NCBI GenBank assembly: GCA_030610915.1 | Contig: JAUWQS010000113.1 | Location: forward strand, 1 to 6,104 | DNA from: Pseudomonadota bacterium | GTDB lineage: Bacteria > Desulfobacterota > Syntrophia > Syntrophales > JADFWA01 | DNA length: 6,104 nt | Direction of reading: 5' to 3' | Part shown: positions 1 to 4,053 of the stretch, piece by piece | How positions within the stretch are numbered: the stretch's first letter is position 1 | Layout: each line of letters begins with the position of its first letter | Program-made: the position numbers and the translations under genes | The notes under the pieces: generated by a model | What the model was told of the DNA's origin: nothing | Seen by the model: only the letters and a program-made list of their open reading frames with translations | Database searches by the model: none

Positions 1-287
1 TCATAGTCCGGACCGGCAAGCGCGACGCCTTCCGCGAATCTTCCGGGTCCTTTAGCCAGTGACTTTTCCTTCCACTTCTTGGTACCTGCCTCCGATACGC
101 CCTTCACGAACAGGCCCTTCGCCGCGGCCGCGTCCACACCGGCCTTCCAGTTGTCCCTTGCGGCTGTGGTTTCAGTTTCCCAATCGCGCCGTGGGTTCTC
201 GATGCCCTTCTGATAATCCGTGGTTCTCTGCGGCGTTACACGAGTCCACTTTTCTGATATCGCTGCCATACTTTTAATTTCTGCCAT
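1..287 (-). CDS. Conserved small phage protein, virion-associated type (3' end cut by window edge)
   Basis: The visible part is the first 95 residues, starting MAEIKSMAAI; the frame runs off position 1, so the C-terminus is missing. The start is supported by a strong GAGGAGG ribosome site 11 bases upstream. The protein is basic, soluble and Ala/Lys/Trp-rich, with no signal peptide or membrane segment. The succession of short blocks KW.RVTPQRT.DY..G, NPRRDW, A..KG.F.KGV, GT.KWKEK and GPGRFAEGV resembles a widespread family of small uncharacterised proteins in environmental phages, which I recall as usually longer than 95 residues. A structural or head-associated role is inferred from that resemblance only. 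It lies downstream of the M15 lysin on the same strand, separated by 233 bases of repeat-rich non-coding DNA, so it may have its own promoter there. Confidence 0.8.
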   Translation of the reverse strand, partial: MAEIKSMAAISEKWTRVTPQRTTDYQKGIENPRRDWETETTAARDNWKAGVDAAAAKGLFVKGVSEAGTKKWKEKSLAKGPGRFAEGVALAGPDY

Positions 288-327
288 GGTTTTTGCTTCC
301 TCCTCATTTGGTTTTGTGTAGGGGGTC

Positions 328-347
328 GCGGGGGACTTTTCCCCCGC
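328..347. repeat. GC-rich hairpin in the leader of the left-edge gene
   Basis: GCGGGGG at 328-334 pairs perfectly with CCCCCGC at 341-347. An extra A-T pair closes a CTTT loop, giving an 8-bp stem. No T-run follows on either strand, so it is not a convincing intrinsic terminator. On the minus strand it would lie in the 5' leader of the 1-287 gene, about 40 bases before its start codon, where it could stabilise or gate the mRNA. Confidence 0.5.
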
Positions 348-387
348 TCAAATCCCTATGGTGGGAACAGTGGCAAAAAAGACACAC

Positions 388-520
388 TTTGTCAAGGATT
401 ATTTTTCACTGATCAGTGAGGGTTTTTCCGGAAAGTGGATATTCAGGCCGATTTATGGCCCGAAAGTGGAGCGCCGGCAGTGGGATCCGGCTGCCGGCGA
501 TGGGTCAAAGTGGAGGTTTT
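388..520. promoter_or_regulatory. Repeat-rich intergenic control region between lysin and left-edge gene
   Basis: The stretch 288-520 shows no credible gene. It holds three direct copies of AAAGTGGA (432-439, 463-470, 507-514), a perfect 14-bp palindrome TCACTGATCAGTGA (406-419), and an 8-bp inverted repeat GCCGGCAG/CTGCCGGC (473-480 and 491-498) with a 10-base loop containing GGATCC. On the minus strand a perfect TTGACA (complement of TGTCAA at 389-394) could be a -35 box for the left-edge gene, but no good -10 lies at 16-18 bases, so any promoter would probably need an activator. Together these look like binding sites for one or more DNA-binding proteins. Confidence 0.45.
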
Positions 521-811
521 CTATTTCGGGTCGTACTCGATGTGCCAATGGTCAAACTCAACCACAAAGTCAAAGTCGTCGCCCAGGTCGGCCCTCGTCT
601 CTTTTTCAATCTCCTCCCTGTCATAATCCGGCCTGCGTATATCAAATGCCTGGTTGTTATAATGTAATGATCCTGCTGAGTGGTTCCCCTCGTATGTTGA
701 TGTTACTATCATTTCTTGATTGTGGCCTTGAAAATTTCTGTCAGCCCGCTGAAGACCCCGTCGCGTGTGCCGCTCCAACCTCGATATATCAACTCCCGCT
801 TTTATCAGCAT
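521..811 (-). CDS. Minimal M15-family metallopeptidase, probable phage endolysin
   Basis: This 96-residue protein is a compact zinc peptidase of the M15 (VanY / D-Ala-D-Ala carboxypeptidase) fold, predicted to cut peptidoglycan cross-links or stem peptides at host lysis. Seen in the sequence: the block TSTYEGNHSAGSLHY (residues 37-51), then AFDIR, giving zinc ligands H50 and D57. The C-terminal ExxHxH signature follows, with E85 as catalytic base, H88, and H90 as third ligand (EFDHWHIEYDP). The frame stays open upstream to an ATG at 991, but the start is placed at 811 because AAAGGAG lies 6 bases before it and family similarity begins there. There is no signal peptide, so export would need a holin; the peptide at 5917-6084 is a candidate. 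One oddity is Asn-Asn where the family usually has a Gly after the zinc-binding His. Confidence 0.9.
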   Translation of the reverse strand: MLIKAGVDISRLERHTRRGLQRADRNFQGHNQEMIVTSTYEGNHSAGSLHYNNQAFDIRRPDYDREEIEKETRADLGDDFDFVVEFDHWHIEYDPK

Positions 812-832
812 TTTCCGCTCCTTTCTATTTTT

Positions 833-899
833 GTGCACTCCGGTCGAGGTCTCCAAACCAATATAGTTGGCAGGCAGTACCAACCGGAGTGCACTCCGG
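833..899. promoter_or_regulatory. Operator pair and palindrome upstream of the lysin gene
   Basis: A perfect 12-bp inverted repeat, GTGCACTCCGGT (833-844) and ACCGGAGTGCAC (883-894), brackets 38 bases. The right arm is itself half of a perfect 16-bp palindrome, CCGGAGTGCACTCCGG (884-899). Between the arms a minus-strand TATATT (complement of 860-865) is a plausible -10 for the lysin gene, with no recognisable -35. The palindrome would be centred near -38 and the second arm near +14, a layout that fits a repressor or activator. The same 11-mer TGCACTCCGGT recurs at 2381-2391, upstream of the AbrB/ParB operon. Confidence 0.5.
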
Positions 900-924
900 C
901 ATATTCGCCCTCGGTCAAGCACAT

Positions 925-1371
925 TCAAGCCAGATTTTCCACCAGGGCTTTCAACCTCCGACGGTTCGCGGTCATCTCCTCGGCCGTCCATTCCCGCCCC
1001 GGTTCCGGTGTGTTTGGGAAGCGTTTATCTTTCCCGCCGAAAAAAGCCGTCATTTGTTTTAGTAATTCAATCGCGCCTGTCACTTTCTTTGACACCAAAT
1101 ACTTTACTCCCGACAAAGTGAAAGAAACCATTGATGATATCTGCCCGATAGTTCCGTCGCTTTTCCGTTTAAATCGCGTTTTTCTCCGTATCAGTCCCGC
1201 GCCTTCCGCGTCGGCCAGGCAATAAAAAAGCCAGCGTTTCTGAATCTGGATATCGTGATATTTCGCTAATAATATCCGGAGTTTCGTCTGGCTGGCTTTG
1301 GTGTATGTCTTCGCGCCTGATTGCATCGAGGCAAATAAAGCTATCATCACTGCGTGCTTTGTCTTGTTCAT
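925..1371 (-). CDS. Putative winged-helix DNA-binding protein, function unknown
   Basis: This is a basic 148-residue protein. Residues about 20-62 read as helices (KASQTKLRILLAKY, then IQKRWLFYCLADAEGAGLI) followed by RRKTRFKRKSDGTI as a basic beta-wing and a third strand/helix (MVSFTLSGVKYLVSKK). This is the layout of a winged helix-turn-helix, as in phage replication-accessory and transcription-factor domains. The last 35 residues (about 114-148) are hydrophilic and charged. I do not recognise a named family, so the DNA-binding call is inference from the pattern. The ATG has a purine-rich AGGGCAGGAA directly upstream, a moderate ribosome site. It lies downstream of a strong terminator (1403-1436) with only about 30 bases between, so it is expressed either by readthrough or from a promoter overlapping that terminator. 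The lysin follows after 113 bases of operator-like DNA. Confidence 0.7.
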   Translation of the reverse strand: MNKTKHAVMIALFASMQSGAKTYTKASQTKLRILLAKYHDIQIQKRWLFYCLADAEGAGLIRRKTRFKRKSDGTIGQISSMVSFTLSGVKYLVSKKVTGAIELLKQMTAFFGGKDKRFPNTPEPGREWTAEEMTANRRRLKALVENLA

Positions 1372-1402
1372 TTCCTGCCCTTTATTTGTTGCAGTCGCAA
1401 AA

Positions 1403-1440
1403 AAACGGGGTGTGAGTTTAGTATCACGCCCCGTTTCTTT
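1403..1440. terminator. Strong bidirectional intrinsic terminator
   Basis: AAACGGGG (1403-1410) pairs with CCCCGTTT (1429-1436). One T-G wobble and GTGA (1412-1415) with TCAC (1424-1427 region) extend the stem to about 13 pairs around an 8-base loop. The plus strand continues TTTCTTTTT. The minus strand ends in a run of seven T (A-run 1399-1405). It lies 30 bases after the stop of the coiled-coil gene, in that gene's direction of transcription, and just before the winged-helix gene, so it should limit readthrough into the downstream genes. Confidence 0.85.
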
Positions 1441-1466
1441 TTGCTAATTCTTTTTTTGCATACCTA

Positions 1467-1940
1467 CTATTCCTTTAAGTTATCCCTCCTCTTCCGCTCA
1501 ACTTCCACCATCGCATCAATCATCGTCTCTCGCCGCCTCACTGTTTCCAGCAACGTCTTGCGCGTTCTATCTGCTGCGGCCAGCTGCTTTTTTAGGTTTT
1601 CAATATCCATCATCAAATCCATGATCAATCTTTCGCGCTCGTCGTTGTAAACCTTCATGTTTTCAATCGTCTTCTCGTTGGTCTCTTTGCCGTTTTCTAA
1701 TGCAACTATTCTGCCCCTAAGCACCCCGATAGGGTCTTCCTTGATGCCCGGGAAGTTATCCTTTACCCGTGGCGGCTTATCGATAAGCTCCGGCCATGTC
1801 CGGTAAATCTCCTGCTTCTCTGCCGGTTTCGCCTCAACCAAGTGCCGGTGATCTTCCTCGACCGCGACCTCGCCATCGTGCGTCACAAATACGGCGCGCT
1901 TATCTTCCAATCTTCCCCAATATTTCCATGCAGTTTTCAT
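1467..1940 (-). CDS. Coiled-coil protein of unknown function
   Basis: This hydrophilic protein has 157 residues. The N-terminal third (MKTAWKYWGRLEDK to about residue 70) is non-repetitive, with acidic and Pro-containing stretches. From about residue 72 to 155 the sequence is a near-continuous charged heptad pattern (LRGRIVALENGKETNEKT..., then LIMDLMMDIENLKKQLAAADRT, then TMIDAMVEVERKRRD), indicating a long helical coiled coil and probably an oligomer. There are no Cys, no membrane segment and no catalytic motif. The start is firm: GGGAGG lies 8 bases before the ATG, and an AT-rich -10-like element lies about 30 bases upstream. The gene is followed by a strong terminator, so it may form its own short transcript with the candidate mini-gene upstream. 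Functions compatible with the shape include a scaffold, tail or packaging helper; none is shown. Confidence 0.8.
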   Translation of the reverse strand: MKTAWKYWGRLEDKRAVFVTHDGEVAVEEDHRHLVEAKPAEKQEIYRTWPELIDKPPRVKDNFPGIKEDPIGVLRGRIVALENGKETNEKTIENMKVYNDERERLIMDLMMDIENLKKQLAAADRTRKTLLETVRRRETMIDAMVEVERKRRDNLKE

Positions 1941-1970
1941 CTTCTTTTCCTCCCTTTCATTTTAATTACT

Positions 1971-1999
1971 ATTATATAAAGCAAGTCCCGTGCCAAACT
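1971..1999 (-). promoter_or_regulatory. Possible promoter of the coiled-coil gene
   Basis: On the minus strand a perfect TATAAT (complement of 1971-1976) sits about 30 bases before the start codon at 1940, which would give a leader of about 24 bases. The nearest -35-like hexamer is TTGGCA (complement of 1991-1996), but the spacer is only 14 bases; at 17 bases there is no match. The call rests mainly on the -10 and its AT-rich setting. Confidence 0.35.
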
Positions 2000-2021
2000 T
2001 AACAATAATAAATTCAATCAC

Positions 2022-2165
2022 TTAAGTTTTGGGCCCGACCCAGAACCGGGCATTTTCACCATATTCACCTGTTATTGCCTGTGGGGATCCCCGCTTTTCG
2101 TCGGCTGTCTTTGTCCTTATCCTGTAATAGATGTCCGTCAGCTTTTGTGTGAGGGTTATAATCAA
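2022..2165 (-). CDS. Candidate 47-residue protein with a TTG start, unknown function
   Basis: The reading frame from TTG at 2165 to TAA at 2022 encodes 47 residues with a natural-looking composition: LTQKLTDIYYRIRT..., then EKRGSPQAITGEYGENARFW and the ending VGPKT. The frame contains no ATG or GTG, and the open stretch extends upstream to a TAG near 2285. The TTG overlaps the TGA of a 12-codon ORF (2162-2200, MKERRRKIIKDS) that has AAGGAG 9 bases before its ATG. This suggests either translational coupling or a single gene with a frameshift near 2165. It precedes the coiled-coil gene on the same strand by 81 bases. I do not recognise the family. The alternative is chance openness in a control region; the lack of a normal start keeps confidence low. 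Confidence 0.35.
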   Translation of the reverse strand: MIITLTQKLTDIYYRIRTKTADEKRGSPQAITGEYGENARFWVGPKT

Positions 2166-2200
2166 GAATCCTTTATAATCTTGCGCCTCCTTTCCTTCAT
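2162..2200 (-). CDS. Possible 12-residue leader peptide
   Basis: ATG at 2200 to TGA at 2162 encodes the strongly basic MKERRRKIIKDS. AAGGAG lies 9 bases upstream, and the codons for KERR form a purine-rich AAGGAAAGGAGG that could itself recruit a ribosome. Its stop overlaps the TTG of the following frame as TTGA. It could be a coupling leader or the true N-terminus of the downstream protein if there is a frameshift. Confidence 0.25.
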   Translation of the reverse strand: MKERRRKIIKDS

Positions 2201-2289
2201 AATGGCACGCTCCTTGACTTCGCCCCCTGCCCGGCGTCGTTAACAGTCTAAATGTTAGCGGAGCAAAGCGACGTTTCCGCCTGCCCTAC

Positions 2290-2391
2290 CTATAATTAGT
2301 AAAAATGCCGTCTCGCGTAGCGGGCATTTCTCCTTCTATCTTATATAATATAACTTATAAATATTAGTGTGCACAAACTATGCACTCCGGT
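2290..2391 (+). promoter_or_regulatory. Control region of the AbrB/ParB operon
   Basis: Two perfect plus-strand TATAAT hexamers (2291-2296 and 2344-2349) lie upstream of the rightward operon, neither with a recognisable -35. Between them AAATGCC (2303-2309) and GGCATTT (2323-2329) form a 7-bp inverted repeat. Just after the second TATAAT, TGCAC is repeated 11 bases apart (2370-2374, 2381-2385), and the second copy extends into TGCACTCCGGT (2381-2391). That 11-mer is also found in both orientations upstream of the lysin. The best reading is a regulated promoter at 2344 with an operator just downstream of the transcription start. Confidence 0.45.
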
Positions 2392-2487
2392 AGAAACAGG
2401 GAACTTTCCCCGCCGTCCGAAATGGTCCCGGCGCGGTGTGTGAAAATAATCCTTGACGGCGTTCGGCTTTTCGTGCGATCTATCCCC

Positions 2488-2664
2488 ATGGAAAAGTTCA
2501 TCAGGAGCGTTCGAAAAGATAGCGGTGCCTTCCGGGTATCAATCCCCAATAAACTTATCAGGCTGAAGCTTTGGGGCGACGTGAAGTATGTTTTAATCGA
2601 AGACGCTGGCCCTGATAAAATTATCATAAGGAGGTTAATTGATGGTAAAAGTCTCAAAGGATAA
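2488..2664 (+). CDS. AbrB/SpoVT-like swapped-hairpin transcription regulator
   Basis: This is a 58-residue protein starting MEKFIRSVRKDSG. The pattern R.VRKDSGAFRVSIPNKLIR followed by LKLWGDVKYVLIED...DKIIIRRL matches the AbrB/SpoVT/MazE-type beta-hairpin DNA-binding fold: a VSIP strand-turn, a short helix, then two strands. The length is that of a single domain with a short tail. Family members bind operator DNA as dimers, and the role here is probably autoregulation of the operon or phage gene control. The start is uncertain. ATG 2488 has no good ribosome site, but family similarity begins there; the frame is open back to an ATG at 2380, also without a ribosome site, giving a 94-residue alternative. 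The 3' end overlaps the parB-like gene by 23 bases, indicating translational coupling. Confidence 0.72.
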   Translation: MEKFIRSVRKDSGAFRVSIPNKLIRLKLWGDVKYVLIEDAGPDKIIIRRLIDGKSLKG

Positions 2665-3424
2665 AATCGCCGAGGTCGGTCTGTTGCTGATAGACGAACC
2701 GAAGACGCCGGCGCGGATGGAGATTGACAAAGCGGCGGTTGAGGAGTTAGCGAAGTCTATCTCCGAAATCGGGTTGCTTCAGCCCATTGTTTTGCGCGGG
2801 GATGGCGAGCGTTATGAAATAATCGCCGGGCACCGTCGATTTCTTGCCCATAGGAAACTCGAACTTCCGGCGATCAAGGCCATTGTCAAAACGATGACAG
2901 ATCAAGAAGCGATAATTGCCCGTGCAACGGAAAATCTGTCGCGCGTAGATTTGACCCCTGTTGAGGAAGCGGCTATTTATGCCGACCTGGTCGACGGCCA
3001 TGGAATGAGTTTTGAGCAGGTCGGTCAGAAAATGGGCAAGACGCCGGGAACTATCAAGCGCCGGATGGACATCCTCAAAATGCCGCCCCAGCTGCAGCAA
3101 GCTGTCCATAAAGGACAGGTTTCCATGTCTGCGGCGGAAGAGCTCTGGTCGATCAGCAATGAGGTCGATCTTGAATATTATCTTCTCTTTGCCATCGAAA
3201 ACGGTTGCACGAAGGAAGTCGCGCGCTCCTGGGCGCGCGACTGGCGTGACTCCCAGCGACGCGCCCAGGATCCCAGCGTTGAGGGCGGGCATTCAGACTC
3301 TCCAGCCGCGCCGCGGCCGGTTTACCTTCCCTGCGATCTCTGTTCGGGTCCGACGAACTTAGAGGATGCACATCGGATGCTGATCTGTTCGGAGTGCTTT
3401 GCCACTATCAAAGCCAACATGTAG
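2642..3424 (+). CDS. ParB/Spo0J-like CTPase-fold DNA-binding protein with C-terminal zinc ribbon
   Basis: The protein has 260 residues. The N-terminal ParB/Srx domain (about 12-100) has the nucleotide-binding motif GHRRFLA (GxxRxxA, 63-69) and the ENLSRVDL box (97-104), followed by the usual TPVEEA. A central helix-turn-helix follows (about 121-147, SFEQVGQKMGKTPGTIKRR). In place of the usual C-terminal leucine-zipper dimer domain, the last 30 residues contain CDLC (231-234) and CSEC (249-252), a Cys4 zinc ribbon. Chromosomal ParB binds parS, loads as a CTP-dependent clamp and works with ParA; here no parA is visible, so a role as a phage DNA-binding regulator or solitary partition factor is inferred. 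ATG 2642 is chosen because AAGGAGG lies 7 bases upstream; TTG 2639 is the in-frame alternative. It overlaps the AbrB-like gene and lies 11 bases before the next gene. Confidence 0.92.
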   Translation: MVKVSKDKIAEVGLLLIDEPKTPARMEIDKAAVEELAKSISEIGLLQPIVLRGDGERYEIIAGHRRFLAHRKLELPAIKAIVKTMTDQEAIIARATENLSRVDLTPVEEAAIYADLVDGHGMSFEQVGQKMGKTPGTIKRRMDILKMPPQLQQAVHKGQVSMSAAEELWSISNEVDLEYYLLFAIENGCTKEVARSWARDWRDSQRRAQDPSVEGGHSDSPAAPRPVYLPCDLCSGPTNLEDAHRMLICSECFATIKANM

Positions 3425-3435
3425 GAGGTAGTATT

Positions 3436-3594
3436 ATGCCGAAAATCCAACAAACTTTAGAAATCGAAAGGATCGTCAACCTCGCCCGTGGTTTTGGCTG
3501 GGAAAAAACTGCTGAAATTGTCGAGGGGGACAAAGTCATCCTCACCATCGAAAAGACGATACAGTCTCCAGCCCCTCCGGAGTCTGTAGCGTAA
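3436..3594 (+). CDS. Small conserved-type protein downstream of parB, unknown function
   Basis: This is a 52-residue protein, MPKIQQTLEIERI to PPESVA. Predicted elements are an amphipathic helix (IERIVNLARGFG, about 10-21) and a beta-hairpin (KTAEIVEGDKVILTIEKTI, about 24-42) with a Pro-rich tail; it has no Cys and no membrane segment. The start at 3436 is set by a perfect AGGAGG 7 bases upstream (3423-3428), which overlaps the parB-like stop codon, so it belongs to the same transcript. Small helix-hairpin proteins of this form are common in phage operons, but I cannot name a family or function. It is the last gene before the hairpin-rich convergent region. Confidence 0.75.
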   Translation: MPKIQQTLEIERIVNLARGFGWEKTAEIVEGDKVILTIEKTIQSPAPPESVA

Positions 3595-3719
3595 TTTTCG
3601 CCATCCCTTCTTTGTGGCCGTGAGGGTTCCGGGTTGCGTGTTCCTGGGACTCTTGCGGCCATGCCTTTTAAATCCTATTAATAATCTCTTTTCCGCTAAG
3701 CGCTTAACGTACCCCGTTT

Positions 3720-3753
3720 ATAAACTCAGGCCGTCTTTCTGGCCTGAGTTTAT
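3720..3753. terminator. 13-bp perfect hairpin, probable weak bidirectional terminator
   Basis: ATAAACTCAGGCC (3720-3732) pairs perfectly with GGCCTGAGTTTAT (3741-3753) around an 8-base loop. The TTTAT ends of the stem provide only a short U-stretch in either direction, so termination may be incomplete. It is the first strong hairpin met by transcripts leaving the AbrB/ParB operon. Confidence 0.5.
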
Positions 3754-3757
3754 GGGG

Positions 3758-3877
3758 CCACACAAAAAAGGCTTGGCCTCCGAGCGGTCGCGCCCAAAGC
3801 GCGAACACGGAAGCCGCCCCTATCGTTACCGGGGGCGGTCTTCTGTGTAGTCCGGAGGCCAAGCCTTTTTTGTGTGG
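3758..3877. repeat. 120-nt T-shaped nested inverted repeat (three-way junction)
   Basis: The outer arms 3758-3782 and 3853-3877 are perfectly complementary over 25 bp, and each includes a six-base A or T tract next to GGCTTGGCC/GGCCAAGCC. The enclosed 70 bases contain two adjacent hairpins. TCGCGC/GCGCGA (3788-3793, 3799-3804) has a 5-base loop. An arm of about 16 pairs (3805-3820 with 3832-3848) has one bulged T, one G-T pair and an 11-base loop. No unpaired base separates the two inner arms, so a compact T-shaped fold is expected in single-stranded DNA or RNA. The A/T tracts make it a bidirectional terminator on both strands, but the inner arms are far more than a terminator needs. Confidence 0.85.
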
Positions 3878-3934
3878 GTTAAGCGTTAAGTTTTTAAGCT
3901 TAAATATGTCCTAAAATACGTATCTTTACCCGTA

Positions 3935-3977
3935 TTTTGGCACCTTTTTGTTACTTTTTTGCTTTTTCCTATCTTTT
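3935..3977. other. Helically phased T-tracts, predicted bent DNA
   Basis: T-runs of 4-6 bases lie at 3935-3938, 3945-3949, 3955-3960, 3963-3967 and 3974-3977. Four of the five centres are spaced close to 10.5 or 21 bases apart, the arrangement known to give intrinsic curvature. On the minus strand this is an A-rich stretch just after the second leftward operon's terminator. Confidence 0.45.
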
Positions 3978-4022
3978 CAGGGGGTTAGGGTATGTCTCGA
4001 AGGGGCTCCAGGTTATGGCCAT

Positions 4023-4053
4023 AAAAAAAGGGCCTCGGGAGGCCCTTTTTTTT
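4023..4053. terminator. Bidirectional intrinsic terminator at the end of the second leftward operon
   Basis: GGGCCT (4030-4035) and AGGCCC (4040-4045) form a perfect 6-bp stem with a CGGG loop. It is flanked by seven A (4023-4029) and eight T (4046-4053), which pair and extend the stem. It functions on both strands, and its T/A tract overlaps the TAA stop of the 484-residue protein at 4052. Confidence 0.88.

Larger units (their letters stand above)
3595..4051. other. Structured non-coding region between convergent operons
   Basis: This 457-bp stretch has no credible gene, although one plus-strand frame (3614-3850) stays open across the palindromes. In order it holds TGGCCG/CGGCCA arms (3615-3620, 3656-3661), a 13-bp hairpin (3720-3753), the T-shaped element (3758-3877), a 12-bp palindrome TTTAAGCTTAAA (3893-3904), an AAAATACG/CGTATTTT inverted repeat (3913-3938), phased T-tracts (3935-3977), a 12-bp palindrome TTATGGCCATAA (4013-4024) and a terminator. 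Termination from both sides is certain to be one function. Replication, packaging or segregation roles are conjecture. Confidence 0.75.

Noticed and set aside
358..1225. Long plus-strand frames over the left block (up to 234 codons).
   Set aside because: They lie antisense to the M15 lysin and winged-helix genes, lack ribosome sites and have Ser/Pro/Arg-rich shadow composition.
2747..3292. 181-codon minus-strand frame inside the ParB-like gene.
   Set aside because: It is antisense to a gene with unmistakable ParB motifs; its translation shows no family features.
3611..3663. tRNA-like look of a GGTTC-containing arm with closing TGGCCG/CGGCCA.
   Set aside because: It is too short, with no anticodon arm, no acceptor stem of seven pairs and no D-arm; it is only a short inverted repeat.
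3614..3850. 78-codon plus-strand ORF across the hairpin region.
   Set aside because: It has no ribosome site, runs through perfect palindromes and has a low-complexity Arg/Pro-rich translation; the openness is a by-product of GC-rich repeats.
3702..3884. Integron attC-like core sites: GCTTAAC (3702-3708) and GTTAAGC (3878-3884) flank the palindromes in the right orientation.
   Set aside because: Seven-base degenerate cores arise easily, the 183-base span exceeds the usual attC range as I know it, the interior lacks the single imperfect hairpin with extrahelical bases, and no integrase or cassette array is present.
3992..4024. 10-codon plus-strand ORF (MSRRGSRLWP) with AGGGGG upstream and a terminator just after, resembling a leader peptide.
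   Set aside because: No promoter is recognisable before it and no gene follows on the plus strand for it to attenuate; a chance occurrence is likely.
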